Source of the DNA: Myxococcales bacterium
Lineage (GTDB): Bacteria; Myxococcota; B64-G9
Reading direction: 5' to 3'
Assembly (NCBI GenBank): GCA_027031935.1
Contig: JALVPF010000173.1
Span: 1 to 42,067, forward strand
Length of the DNA: 42,067 nucleotides
Shown here: in pieces, positions 1 through 9,528 of the stretch
How the letters are laid out: each line of letters begins with the position of its first letter
How positions within the stretch are numbered: position 1 is the stretch's first letter
The notes under the pieces: model-generated
What the model saw: only the letters and a program-made list of their open reading frames with translations
Told to the model about the DNA's origin: nothing
The model's database searches: none
Position numbers and translations under genes: made by a program

Positions 1-1
1 A

Positions 2-1828
2 TCCGATACTACGGAAACAAAGAGCGAAACAAAGACAGACAGCGAAACGAGCACAGCAGAAAGCAAGCCCGTGGAGCTCTCGGACGAGATGGCTTCGGAC
101 AAACCCCTGGATGCCGCTGACGATGATCTTCCTCCGCCCCCTCCCGGGTTCAAGGAGATCCGCATGGATGAGGTGGAGATGGCAAAGCCACCCCTGAACC
201 TCCTGGATTTGCATGGTTACCTGCGGCTTCGCGGCGACCTGATGAACGGCCTGGATCTGGGACTGGAACCCCGTCTCGGTTACGAGGGCGAAAGAGGCGC
301 TGCTTATCCACAATTTCCAAAACCGGCCACAGGAAAAGGGGACACCATCTCTGGTGCAAACATGCGCTTTCGCCTGGAGCCGACCATCAATATCTCTGAA
401 GATGTTCGCATAATGGCGCAGATCGACATGTTGGACAATATCATCCTGGGATCTACACCCGAGGGCTATCCCAAGAGCCTGTATTATCCTCTTGTGGCGT
501 TCAGCCAGGGGCAGCAACCACCGGTGGAAGGCGTCAATTCCACAAAGGACAGCATCCTGGTAAACCGTGTCTGGGGTGAGGTGATGACTCCCCTTGGCCT
601 GTTGCGCTTTGGAAGAATGGGCTCCGAATGGGGTCTGGGTCTGCTCGCAAATGACGGCGGTCCCATGCATTCGGACCAGGGACCTTTGGTAACCCGCAAG
701 GATCCCTTCTCTCCCACCGGGCATTGCTTCGACTGTGATTACGGGTCTACCGCCGACAGGATCATGTTCATCACCAAGATATTCGGCCACTATATAGTTC
801 CCATGATCGACTTCACCTCAGAAGGCCCCTACTTCACCCACGTAAACGAGTGGGGCGGACAGCCTTTTGATTTCGATCAGCTCGACGATGTCAATTCCTA
901 CATACTGGCCATAGCAAAGAGGGATAAACCAGAAGACATAGAACAGATGTTGAGTCAGGGGAAATGGTCACTCAATTATGGTCTGTATTTCGTGTTCAGG
1001 AACCAGGCCTATGACGCCATAGACTATCAGACCCAGAGCCCATATGATGGAAGGAACCAGACGGTGACGAACTACGCAGTGAGAAACGTAGAGGCATATA
1101 TCCCCGACTTCTGGATCCGTTTCATGATGGGCAAGCTGCGCATCGAAGCGGAGCTTGTGGGCATCTTTGGAAGGATGGGTTACGACGCCCAGAGCGGATC
1201 TCTGGATGCCGAAGGCAATCTCATTGACATCACGGATGTAAAGGGGCAGCAGATAAATCTGACCCAGCTCGGCGGTGTCGTTCAGGCCGACTACTTGATG
1301 CTGGACGATGCATTGAGGCTGGGCATGGAAGTGGGCTTTGCCTCTGGTGACGATTCTCCGGGATTTGGGGTAAGACCTTTTGACGAGAAGCAGTTCGAAC
1401 ACTCGGAAGGGGATAACGATATCAACAACTTCAGGTTTCATCCTGACTATCATGTGGACCTGATCTTGTGGCGGCAGATAATAGGAACGGTGACAGACGC
1501 AATCTATTTCAAGCCATCGGTGCAATACAATATAGCAGAGGGCCTGGGAGCAAAAGCCTCTGTCATCTATTCTTCGGCCATCTATTCCGATTCCACTAGA
1601 GGAAAGTCGAGCCCCTTGGGCCTCGAGCTGGATGTGGACTTTTTCTATTTCTCCGACGACAATTTCCATGCCGGCTTGAGCTACGGGCTCCTGGTTCCCT
1701 TTTCTGGAATGAACGACCTGGGTAGAAACGGTATAGTGGACTCGGGTGCCAACGTGGAAGAGTTCAACAAGGACACAAGCGCTGATTTGGCCCACAGGAT
1801 ATTGGGTCGCTTGGTGCTGTACTTCTAG
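2..1828 (+). CDS. TIGR04551-like outer-membrane/porin-like family protein, 5'-partial
   Basis: Frame is open from base 2 with no stop upstream of the reported GTG at 71. Motifs such as NMRFRLEPTINISEDVRIMAQIDMLDNIILGSTPEG, VWGEVMTPLGLLRFGRMGSEWGLGLLANDGG and DRIMFITKIFGHYIVPMIDF resemble the myxobacterial TIGR04551 family. Confidence 0.75.
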   Translation, partial: SDTTETKSETKTDSETSTAESKPVELSDEMASDKPLDAADDDLPPPPPGFKEIRMDEVEMAKPPLNLLDLHGYLRLRGDLMNGLDLGLEPRLGYEGERGAAYPQFPKPATGKGDTISGANMRFRLEPTINISEDVRIMAQIDMLDNIILGSTPEGYPKSLYYPLVAFSQGQQPPVEGVNSTKDSILVNRVWGEVMTPLGLLRFGRMGSEWGLGLLANDGGPMHSDQGPLVTRKDPFSPTGHCFDCDYGSTADRIMFITKIFGHYIVPMIDFTSEGPYFTHVNEWGGQPFDFDQLDDVNSYILAIAKRDKPEDIEQMLSQGKWSLNYGLYFVFRNQAYDAIDYQTQSPYDGRNQTVTNYAVRNVEAYIPDFWIRFMMGKLRIEAELVGIFGRMGYDAQSGSLDAEGNLIDITDVKGQQINLTQLGGVVQADYLMLDDALRLGMEVGFASGDDSPGFGVRPFDEKQFEHSEGDNDINNFRFHPDYHVDLILWRQIIGTVTDAIYFKPSVQYNIAEGLGAKASVIYSSAIYSDSTRGKSSPLGLELDVDFFYFSDDNFHAGLSYGLLVPFSGMNDLGRNGIVDSGANVEEFNKDTSADLAHRILGRLVLYF

Positions 1829-1837
1829 TCTAGTCTC

Positions 1838-2005
1838 ATGATGCAATCCGGCACACAGCACCATTCTTTGCGGACAAGGATGCTGGGTGTCCTGCTTCTG
1901 CTGGTGCTTGCAGTATCGATGGCCTGTGGTGTCAAGGCGCCCCCAAAACCCCCCAAGATGGACAAGCCTGATGCTTCTGTGGGTCATGTCCGCCACGAGA
2001 GGTGA
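1838..2005 (+). CDS. Small LptM (YifL)-like lipoprotein, 55 aa
   Basis: Translated by hand: MMQSGTQHHSLRTRMLGVLLLLVLAVSMACGVKAPPKPPKMDKPDASVGHVRHER*. Signal peptide followed by CGVKAPPKPP, close to the LptM CGxKGPxxxP motif. Stop overlaps the GTG start of dapA. Below the 60-aa cutoff of the ORF track. Confidence 0.65.
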   Translation: MMQSGTQHHSLRTRMLGVLLLLVLAVSMACGVKAPPKPPKMDKPDASVGHVRHER

Positions 2006-2883
2006 TAAGCGTGTTTCAAGGAGTGTTTACGGCTTTGGTAACCCCCTTTGCAAAGGGGGCTGTTGATGTGGATGCTCTTCGGCTGATGGTTGACCGGCAG
2101 ATTCAGGCAGGTGTGCATGGTCTTGTGGTGTGTGGAACAACCGGCGAAGCTGCAGCCATGTCGGCAGATGAAAGGAAACAGGCAATACAGGCAGTGGCAG
2201 AGCAGGCCAAGGGGCGAGTGTCCGTGATAGCAGGCACCGGCTCCAACAATACCGCTGCTTGCATAAATGCCACAGAGCAGGCCGCATCATATGGAGTGGA
2301 TGCCGCGTTGGTGGTGACACCATATTATGTCAAACCTCCTCAACGAGGGCTGGTGGATCATTACAGCCAGGTGGCGAAAGTCGGACTACCCGTAGTTGCC
2401 TATAACGTGCCGTCCAGAACCGGTGTGAGCATCAAGCCCGATACGGCACGTCTGTTGTCAGAGATACCCGGGGTAGTGGCTCTGAAGGAAGCCTCTGGGG
2501 ATATGGTCCTGGGTGCCGAGATAATAAGACAAGTGGGACAGGGCTTTGCGGTATTATCTGGCGATGATGGGACCTTTTTGCCTTTTCTCAGTGTAGGCGG
2601 AGCCGGCTGTGTGTCCGTATTGTCCAACCTTGTTCCAAAAGAGGTGGTTGAACTCTACGAGGCGTTTATGGCTGGGGATTTGACCAAGGCGAAAGACTTG
2701 CATTTTAGGTTTTTGCCTCTGGTGCGCGCCCTGTTTTCAGAGTCCAATCCCATTCCCGTAAAGGCCGCCTTGGCCATGATGGGGCTGATGGGCGATGAGA
2801 TCAGAACACCTCTGAGTATCATGGAAGAAAAATCCAGGGAAAAATTGAGAGGAATTCTGGAAGAACTTGAATTGTTGGGGTGA
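2002..2883 (+). CDS. dapA: 4-hydroxy-tetrahydrodipicolinate synthase
   Basis: FQGVFTALVTPF, GTTGEAAAMS, YNVPSRTG and VALKEASGD (Schiff-base Lys) motifs. Start may instead be GTG at 2011. Confidence 0.95.
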   Translation: MISVFQGVFTALVTPFAKGAVDVDALRLMVDRQIQAGVHGLVVCGTTGEAAAMSADERKQAIQAVAEQAKGRVSVIAGTGSNNTAACINATEQAASYGVDAALVVTPYYVKPPQRGLVDHYSQVAKVGLPVVAYNVPSRTGVSIKPDTARLLSEIPGVVALKEASGDMVLGAEIIRQVGQGFAVLSGDDGTFLPFLSVGGAGCVSVLSNLVPKEVVELYEAFMAGDLTKAKDLHFRFLPLVRALFSESNPIPVKAALAMMGLMGDEIRTPLSIMEEKSREKLRGILEELELLG

Positions 2884-2886
2884 AGC

Positions 2887-3660
2887 GTGATCGGTGTTTG
2901 TCTAAGCGGTGCCCGCGGAAGAATGGGCCGGATGCTATATCAGTTGATTGATGAGGCCGAAGATCTTTCGACGGTTTGCGCCTTAGAGCGACGTGGTCAT
3001 CCGGACTTGGGATGCGATTTGGGCCATGGGCTTTTGCTCACCGACGATGCTGCTGTGGGAATAGAAAAAGCCGACGTTCTTCTGGATTTCAGTTTGCCGG
3101 AAGCTGTCATCGAGCATGTATCCCTGGCGGCCAAATCCGGAGTGGCCGTTGTGACAGGAACAACAGGGCTGGATGAAGATCAGATGGCAGAGTTGAATCG
3201 TGCCGCATCTTCGGTGGCCGTGGTCTATGGGTCCAATATGAGTCGCGGCGTTTATGCTCTGGGCGAACTCGTCAGAAAAGCTGCTTCCATGCTTGGGCCG
3301 GAGTTTGACGTGGAAATACTGGAAGCCCATCACAAGGGGAAAAAGGATTCTCCTTCTGGTACGGCATTGCAGTTGGGTAAATCCGTGCAGGAGATTCGCG
3401 GTGGTCAACTCGTGTATGCACGGCAGGCACAGAGACAAGCTGGTAATATCGGTATCAGCTCCATTCGCGGTGGTGATGTGGTGGGCGATCACGAGGTGCT
3501 GTTTCTCGGCCCGGGGGAGAGGATCTCCATAACTCATCGGGCTACCACCAGGGAACATTTTTGTCGTGGTGCCCTGGAAGCCGTCAGGTTTGCAAATGGT
3601 CTTTCGCCCGGTTTCTATACCATGAAACAGGTCTTTGAACACAGGAGCAAGAAGGGATGA
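2887..3660 (+). CDS. dapB: 4-hydroxy-tetrahydrodipicolinate reductase
   Basis: GARGRMGRM nucleotide-binding motif, VTGTTGL, EAHHKGKKDSPSGTA signature. GTG start. Confidence 0.95.
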   Translation: MIGVCLSGARGRMGRMLYQLIDEAEDLSTVCALERRGHPDLGCDLGHGLLLTDDAAVGIEKADVLLDFSLPEAVIEHVSLAAKSGVAVVTGTTGLDEDQMAELNRAASSVAVVYGSNMSRGVYALGELVRKAASMLGPEFDVEILEAHHKGKKDSPSGTALQLGKSVQEIRGGQLVYARQAQRQAGNIGISSIRGGDVVGDHEVLFLGPGERISITHRATTREHFCRGALEAVRFANGLSPGFYTMKQVFEHRSKKG

Positions 3661-4823
3661 ATTTGAACTTGGCTCACAGAATGTCTCTGCTTGAGCCCTA
3701 TTTGTTTGCCGAGTTGGACAGAAAAAAAGCCGAGGCTTTGGAAAAAGGCGTGGATGTCATTTCCCTCAGCATAGGCGATCCGGATCTCCCTACTCCCCGG
3801 GAAATACGGGACGCTGCATGGCAGGCTCTCGGTGAACCTGAAAATCATCGCTATCCTGATTATGCCGGCTCTGACTCCTTCAGGAAAGCTGCGTCTACGT
3901 GGATGAAGCGCAGGTTTGGAATAGAACTGAATCCCGGCAAAGAGATCTCGGCCCTCATCGGTTCAAAGGAGGGTATCTTCCATACGGCTTTTGTGCTGGC
4001 AGGAGATGGAGATGTGGTTTTGTGTCCTGAACCCGCCTACCCGGTCTATGCCATCTCTACGCGTCTGGCCGGAGCCGAGCCTGTTTTCATGCCCTTGCTT
4101 GAAAAGAACGATTTTCTTCCTGACCTCTCTTGCATATCTTCATCTGCTGCACGCAAGGCCAAGGCTCTTTGGATCAACTACCCCAACAATCCAACGGGTG
4201 CAGTTGCAGACGAGGGCTTTTTACGCAATGCGGTGGAGTTCGCCCGCGAGAACGATCTGGTGCTGTGTTGCGACGCCGCGTATTCAGAGATTTCATTTGA
4301 TGGTTACAAGGCCTTGTCCATTTTCGAGATACCAGGCGCCGAGGATGTGGCAGTGGAATATCACTCCATGTCCAAAAGCTATAACATGACGGGTTGGCGT
4401 GTGGGTTTTGTGGCTGGTCGTGCTGACGTGGTACAGGCCTTGGCTGAGTACAAGTCGAATATGGACTCGGGCGTGTTTGGTGTGGTGCAGGCTGCGGCTA
4501 TAAGTGCCATGAATCTGTGGCCTGAGCCTGTGATAAACATATGCGATGTTTACAAGAAGCGTCGCGATGTTTTGGTCTCGGGCCTCAGGAGGGCCGGGTA
4601 TGATCCAGGCTTTCCCAAGGCCACCTTTTATGTATGGATGAAGGTGCCAGGAGGTGATGACAAGGAGTTTTGTACCACCTTGATAGAGCAGGCGGGTGTG
4701 GTTGCGACTCCTGGATCGGGATTTGGTCCCTCGGCCAAAGGATACGTTCGCTTCTCCCTGACAGTGCAGGACCATAGACTTGCTGAAGCAGTAGAAAGAA
4801 TTGTCTCCATGAATGCCGGATGA
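3657..4823 (+). CDS. dapL: LL-diaminopimelate aminotransferase (class I/II PLP aminotransferase)
   Basis: ISLSIGDPDLPTP, NYPNNPTGAVA, SMSKSYNMTGWRVGF. Overlaps the dapB stop by 4 nt. Confidence 0.85.
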   Translation: MNLNLAHRMSLLEPYLFAELDRKKAEALEKGVDVISLSIGDPDLPTPREIRDAAWQALGEPENHRYPDYAGSDSFRKAASTWMKRRFGIELNPGKEISALIGSKEGIFHTAFVLAGDGDVVLCPEPAYPVYAISTRLAGAEPVFMPLLEKNDFLPDLSCISSSAARKAKALWINYPNNPTGAVADEGFLRNAVEFARENDLVLCCDAAYSEISFDGYKALSIFEIPGAEDVAVEYHSMSKSYNMTGWRVGFVAGRADVVQALAEYKSNMDSGVFGVVQAAAISAMNLWPEPVINICDVYKKRRDVLVSGLRRAGYDPGFPKATFYVWMKVPGGDDKEFCTTLIEQAGVVATPGSGFGPSAKGYVRFSLTVQDHRLAEAVERIVSMNAG

Positions 4824-4827
4824 TCCC

Positions 4828-5337
4828 ATGGAACATCGTGCCTTTCTCTCCATAGGAGCAAACCTGGGGGACAGACTCGCAACTTGCCTCATGGCCCTGG
4901 ATATGCTCCAGGCCACAGATGGGCTGGAGGTTATCTCCCGTTCTTCTGCCTATGAGACAGACCCGGTCGGATTTCTTGAGCAACCCTCTTTTGTCAACAT
5001 GGCAGCAGGTGTAGTCACCAGTCTCGAGCCCATGCAACTTCTTGTGACTTTGAAAGAAATAGAAAAAAAAGCCGGCAGGAGACCAGGGCTTCGCTGGGGA
5101 CCACGGGTACTGGATTTGGATATAGTTCTGTATGACGACCTGGTCCTGCATGAGCCCACATTGTCCATTCCTCACAAGCGAATGCATGAAAGGGCCTTTG
5201 TGTTAGTCCCCTTGAGCGAGATCGCACCCGAGATTATGCATCCCGGTCTCAAAAAGTCGGTGAAGGTACTGCTTTCAGACCTGGGTGAAGAGCCTGGGGG
5301 CGTAAGGAAGCTTGACGATCCAGTCAATAATGCTTGA
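4828..5337 (+). CDS. folK: 2-amino-4-hydroxy-6-hydroxymethyldihydropteridine diphosphokinase
   Basis: FLSIGANLGDR, VISRSSAYETDPVGFLEQPSFVNMA, GPRVLDLDIVLYDD, PHKRMHERAFVLVPL. Alternative ATG at 4813. Confidence 0.93.
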   Translation: MEHRAFLSIGANLGDRLATCLMALDMLQATDGLEVISRSSAYETDPVGFLEQPSFVNMAAGVVTSLEPMQLLVTLKEIEKKAGRRPGLRWGPRVLDLDIVLYDDLVLHEPTLSIPHKRMHERAFVLVPLSEIAPEIMHPGLKKSVKVLLSDLGEEPGGVRKLDDPVNNA

Positions 5338-5361
5338 CACCCAGTAGGCAACGCATAAAAT
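5334..5361 (+). promoter_or_regulatory. Candidate sigma70 promoter upstream of tal/etfBA
   Basis: TTGACA (5334-5339), 16-bp spacer, TAAAAT (5356-5361). The -35 overlaps the folK stop. Confidence 0.5.
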
Positions 5362-5439
5362 TGCCGCGATTCATTAATTTTACGATCGTCCTGTGGCGAT
5401 CGCTCGATTCAACCTGGTTGAGAATGGAGGCATGGCAGA

Positions 5440-6087
5440 ATGAAGATCTTCTTGGATACCGCCGATGTGGGAGAGATCAGGGAAGGCGTGGCTATGGGCA
5501 TGGTAGATGGGGTAACTACGAACCCCACTCTGGTTTCCCGCACGGGCAGACCCTTCAAAGAGGTAATCGAGGAGATCTGCGGGATCGTCTCCGGCCCTGT
5601 TTCCGCAGAAGCGGTCAGCATGGATACACAGGGGCTTATAAAAGAGGCTAATGAACTTTCTTCCATAGCATCCAATGTGGTTGTAAAGATTCCCATGACC
5701 GTCGATGGTCTCAAGGCGGTGAAGGCTTGTGCGGAAAAGGGGATCAAAACCAACGTGACATTGGTGTTCCAGTCCCTTCAAGGTCTTTTGGCGGCAAAGG
5801 CAGGCGCTTCCTTCGTGAGCCCATTCGTGGGTCGCTTGGACGATTTGGCTGGCGAGGGAATGGACATGGTGGCAGAACTCCTGACCATGCTCAGCAACTA
5901 CAATTATTCAGCAGAGGTGATCGTAGCCAGCATTCGGCATCCCATGCACGTGGTTCAGTCCGCCATGGTGGGCGCGCACGTGGTAACGATTCCTTTCAAG
6001 GTTTTGAATTCCTTGACCAAGCACCCCTTGACCGATAGGGGTATAGAGGCATTCTTGAAGGATTACGAAAAGATTCCCAAGGGCTAA
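5440..6087 (+). CDS. Fructose-6-phosphate aldolase/transaldolase family protein
   Basis: [50 protein letters not shown] motifs of the small TalC/Fsa family. Confidence 0.93.
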   Translation: MKIFLDTADVGEIREGVAMGMVDGVTTNPTLVSRTGRPFKEVIEEICGIVSGPVSAEAVSMDTQGLIKEANELSSIASNVVVKIPMTVDGLKAVKACAEKGIKTNVTLVFQSLQGLLAAKAGASFVSPFVGRLDDLAGEGMDMVAELLTMLSNYNYSAEVIVASIRHPMHVVQSAMVGAHVVTIPFKVLNSLTKHPLTDRGIEAFLKDYEKIPKG

Positions 6088-6105
6088 TCAGACAGGAGGT
6101 CAGCT

Positions 6106-6855
6106 GTGAAGATTCTCGTAACGGCAAAGCGGGTCACGGACCCGGATGTGAAGATCAAGGTAAAGCCCGATGGCAGCGGTATTGCAACGGAGGGCATAGA
6201 CTACAAGGTCAATCCTTTCGATGAGATCGCCATCGAAGAAGCCATCAGGATCAAGGAGAAAAACAAGGCCGAGGTGGTGGTGGTGAGCGTGGGCTCCAAG
6301 GAGGCCACCAAGGAGATCCGCTCTGGCCTTGCCATGGGTGGGGACAGGGGAATACTTGTTCTTACCGACGATCCCCTGGACGCCAACGCCGTGTCCAAGG
6401 TGCTCAAGGCGCTGGTGGAAAAAGAAAACCCGGACCTGGTGCTCATGGGCAAGCAGGCTGTTGATGGTGACAACAACCAGACGGGGCAGATGCTCGCGGA
6501 GATATTGGATTGGCCCCAGGCCTGTTTTGCTTCTGTGGTCGAGTTGGTTGACGACAGCAAGGCAAAAGTCACCCGCGAGGTAGATGGCGGATTCGACCAC
6601 GTGGAACTGGATCTGCCGGCGGTAATTACCGCTGACTTGCGCCTGAACGAGCCGCGCTATGCTTCGTTGCCTGGTATCATGAAGGCCAAGAGGAAGAAGA
6701 TCGAAGAGATAGAATTGTCCTCCATGGGACTCGATACCTCTCCAAAGGTCGTGTGGCACAAGTTCGGTACTCCCGCTGAACGACAGGCCGGAGAGATCGT
6801 TGCTGATGTACCTACCCTGGTCGCCAAGTTGCGCGACGAGGCCAAGGTCATCTGA
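6106..6855 (+). CDS. etfB: Electron transfer flavoprotein subunit beta
   Basis: MKILVTAKRVTDPDVKI, NPFDEIAIEEA, LVLMGKQAVDGDNNQTGQMLAE, GTG start with upstream GGAGG. Confidence 0.95.
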   Translation: MKILVTAKRVTDPDVKIKVKPDGSGIATEGIDYKVNPFDEIAIEEAIRIKEKNKAEVVVVSVGSKEATKEIRSGLAMGGDRGILVLTDDPLDANAVSKVLKALVEKENPDLVLMGKQAVDGDNNQTGQMLAEILDWPQACFASVVELVDDSKAKVTREVDGGFDHVELDLPAVITADLRLNEPRYASLPGIMKAKRKKIEEIELSSMGLDTSPKVVWHKFGTPAERQAGEIVADVPTLVAKLRDEAKVI

Positions 6856-6883
6856 GCAAGAGCGAAAGGCAAGGAGGACGATC

Positions 6884-7852
6884 ATGGGTAATGCATTGAT
6901 AGTTGCTGAGTACAAGGGCGACGCGCTGAAGAAGGTGACCCGCGCTGCTTTTACTTTTGCAAAGGAATACACCACCAAGCAAGGCGGAGAGTTTCACATT
7001 CTGGTCTTGGGGCATAACCTGGGTGCGGTCGTGGATGAGTGCATGAGTTACGGTGCTGCCAAGGTTCACGTGGCTGACAACGAGAGCCTGGCCAACTACC
7101 TGGCGGAGAGCTATGCACAGGTGGTGGCACAGGTGGCCAAGGACTCTGGCGCCGAAGTGGTTGGTGCCACGGCTTCTGCCATGACCAAGGACCTGATGCC
7201 CAGAGTGGCTGCCAAGCTTGATGCAGGAATGGCCTCGGACATCATCGGCATCTCCGACGAGGGTTATTTCGACAGACCTGTTTGGGCTGGCAATGCCATC
7301 GTGTCCGCCGAGATCACCTCACCCGTCAAGGTTGTCACGGTGCGAGGTACGGATTTCGAGCCTGCTCCAAAGGGAGACGCAGGCGGTGAGAAGGTGGAAG
7401 TCACCGTGTCCGTGGATTTGGGCAGCCTGAAGAAACGCTTCGAGCAATTCGAAGAGGTCAAGTCTGACAGGCCGGAGCTGACCGAGGCCTCCATCATAGT
7501 CACCGGTGGTCGTGGAACCAAGGGTGACGAGGGTTTCAAGCTGGTGGAGGGTTTGGCTGACCTTCTGGGCGCAGCGGTGGGCGCAACGCGTGCTGCCGTG
7601 GACGCAGGGTGGGTTCCCAACGACCTGCAGGTGGGACAGACTGGAAAAGTGGTAGCCCCCGACCTCTACGTGGCAGCAGGGGTGTCCGGTGCCATTCAGC
7701 ATCTTGCCGGCATGAAGGGCTCCAAGACCATAGTTGCCATCAACAAGGACGAGGAAGCCCCCATTTTCCAGGTGGCAGACTATGGCCTGGTGGCCGATCT
7801 CTTCAAGGCCCTGCCTGAGATGGTTGAAGAAGTGAAAAAGGCCAAAGGCTGA
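6884..7852 (+). CDS. etfA: Electron transfer flavoprotein subunit alpha
   Basis: C-terminal FAD-binding block VVTGGRGTKGDEGFKLVEGLADLLGAAVGATRAAVDAGWVPNDLQVGQTGKVVAPDLYVAAGVSGAIQHLAGM. ATG at 6884 after AAGGAGG; the ORF-track start at 6800 is too far upstream. Confidence 0.95.
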   Translation: MGNALIVAEYKGDALKKVTRAAFTFAKEYTTKQGGEFHILVLGHNLGAVVDECMSYGAAKVHVADNESLANYLAESYAQVVAQVAKDSGAEVVGATASAMTKDLMPRVAAKLDAGMASDIIGISDEGYFDRPVWAGNAIVSAEITSPVKVVTVRGTDFEPAPKGDAGGEKVEVTVSVDLGSLKKRFEQFEEVKSDRPELTEASIIVTGGRGTKGDEGFKLVEGLADLLGAAVGATRAAVDAGWVPNDLQVGQTGKVVAPDLYVAAGVSGAIQHLAGMKGSKTIVAINKDEEAPIFQVADYGLVADLFKALPEMVEEVKKAKG

Positions 7853-7886
7853 TCCAATATAATCTGTAATAGATATTCATGATTAT

Positions 7887-7913
7887 GGTCCTCCCCTGGG
7901 AGGACCTTTTTTT
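7887..7913 (+). terminator. Intrinsic terminator of the tal-etfBA operon
   Basis: GGTCCTCC-CCTG-GGAGGACC followed by TTTTTTT. Confidence 0.9.
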
Positions 7914-8043
7914 ATCGGTGGGACACTTCGCAAGGGACACTTGGCAAGCCTGGACAAAAACCATAAGCAGTGGCAGCATGCCATTTCTGAATTCAGAGAT
8001 AATGCTTGTACGGGAGAAAGGGTTTTTGAAACTCCAATACTCG

Positions 8044-8931
8044 ATGCTTCGTATCCTTCTGTTGCTTTTAGTTCTTGAGGGCCAGGCCTTTGCCCTTGTA
8101 GGGGTGCACATCGAAAACCGGGTTGGGTGTCTGGATGATGCCGACCTGGAGAAGAGACTGGATATACTGGTAAAAAATAAGGGCGGGGATGGTCATTTGT
8201 CGGTCAGTGTGGTGATTGCACCGGCCATAGATGGCCTTGTGTTATCCCTACGTGTGGTCATGAATGCAACAGGCGAGGTGGTCCTGGATCGTACCTTCCG
8301 GCTCAAGCCGGAGGATTGTCCAGGTGCCAACGATCTGCTGTCTGTGGTGCTCGAGCAATTTCTTTCTACATTTCCACTCGAGGAATGGATACTCAAGACC
8401 AGCCCACCCAAACCACCTCCACCTGAAAAGATCTTTCTCACACGAGATGTGGCTGAACTTGCGGGTTCGGCTTCTGTTGCAGTGGACAGTCGTTGGCCAT
8501 ATCCGAGCGCTGATCTGGAACTTGCTGTGTCCATAGACGTGGGCTCTTGCCGCAATCGTCTCATAGGTAGCACGGCTATACGGATTGGCATTCCCCACGA
8601 GTTGGGTAGCGGCAGCTATCTCGAAAGCATGGGAATGCTGGGAGTAGGGTGGCGATATGCAAGCCGTGGGTGGATGCTGAGAGTGGAGGCGCGCACTGGA
8701 GGCCTGCTCGTCTCAGGATATGGTTATAACACAAACTACCACCGCTGGTTGCTATGGGTAGAAGCCCAGGTGGGCATGATGTGGCAATGGAAAGGCATTT
8801 TACTGGGACCCCAGATTGCGGTGAGCCCTCTTTGGCACCAGGTTGAGACCACAGCCGGTGTCAACAGGCAACTGCCTTGGTTGCGTGTGGGCGTAGTTAT
8901 AGGTTTTCCTTTCTGGTACAAGAAATTTTGA
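8044..8931 (+). CDS. Secreted/outer-membrane hypothetical protein
   Basis: Signal peptide MLRILLLLLVLEGQAFA from ATG 8044; C-terminal half has alternating aromatic/beta-strand character. The ORF-track start at 7879 lies on the terminator. Confidence 0.6.
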   Translation: MLRILLLLLVLEGQAFALVGVHIENRVGCLDDADLEKRLDILVKNKGGDGHLSVSVVIAPAIDGLVLSLRVVMNATGEVVLDRTFRLKPEDCPGANDLLSVVLEQFLSTFPLEEWILKTSPPKPPPPEKIFLTRDVAELAGSASVAVDSRWPYPSADLELAVSIDVGSCRNRLIGSTAIRIGIPHELGSGSYLESMGMLGVGWRYASRGWMLRVEARTGGLLVSGYGYNTNYHRWLLWVEAQVGMMWQWKGILLGPQIAVSPLWHQVETTAGVNRQLPWLRVGVVIGFPFWYKKF

Positions 8932-8988
8932 AGGTTTTCCGCTTTGCCGGGAAATCATAGTTAATGGTCAACGATCCTGAGTCTTAAA

Positions 8989-9528
8989 ATGAGTGAATCG
9001 GCGAGCGAGGAACTGGATGTTGGAAGTCTCTACGTGGAGTATGGATCGTTTTTATCCCGTACTATCGAGCGTTTGACAGGCGCTGGCGGACACGTTGACG
9101 ATTTATTGCAAGAGACCTTTGTTACCGCCTTTCGCAAGCGCAAGAGCTACGATAGGACACGGGCAGCCCCTGCAACATGGTTATATGGTATCGCCGCCAA
9201 CTTGTGTCGGCGCCACCATCGCTCCGCCAAACGTCTGGCCACCCTGAAGGCGAAGTATGTGCTGGAACAAGTCGGCCAAGCGCAAACAAGGCCCGATCAG
9301 CTGGCAGAAGAAGCGCAACGGGTTCAGATGGTTTACGAGGTGATGCAGAAATTGCCTTTCAAACAGAGGGAAGTGTTCAGTCTGTATGAACTGGAGGCCC
9401 TTGATGGCAACGCCATTGCGTCCATGCTCGGAATACCTCTAGGGACGGTGTGGACGCGCTTACATCATGCCCGCCAGAGGTTTGCCAAGCTTATGCAAAC
9501 CAGGCTTGAAAAAGAGGGACTGGCATGA
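8989..9528 (+). CDS. ECF-type RNA polymerase sigma factor
   Basis: VDDLLQETFVTAFRKRKSYDRTRAAPATWLYGIAANLCRRHHR (region 2) and LPFKQREVFSLYELEALDGNAIASMLGIPLGTVWTRLHHARQRF (region 4). Confidence 0.93.
   Translation: MSESASEELDVGSLYVEYGSFLSRTIERLTGAGGHVDDLLQETFVTAFRKRKSYDRTRAAPATWLYGIAANLCRRHHRSAKRLATLKAKYVLEQVGQAQTRPDQLAEEAQRVQMVYEVMQKLPFKQREVFSLYELEALDGNAIASMLGIPLGTVWTRLHHARQRFAKLMQTRLEKEGLA

Noticed and set aside
968-1996. 342-aa minus-strand ORF
   Set aside because: Antisense shadow of the TIGR04551-like gene; translation is low-quality and matches no family.
2983-3642. 219-aa minus-strand ORF
   Set aside because: Antisense to dapB; no start context or recognisable motifs.
6100-6978. 292-aa minus-strand ORF
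   Set aside because: Fully antisense to etfB and its junction with etfA, which are unambiguous genes.
7879-8043. Upstream extension of the 7879-8931 ORF
   Set aside because: It runs through a strong intrinsic terminator; a signal peptide begins at ATG 8044.
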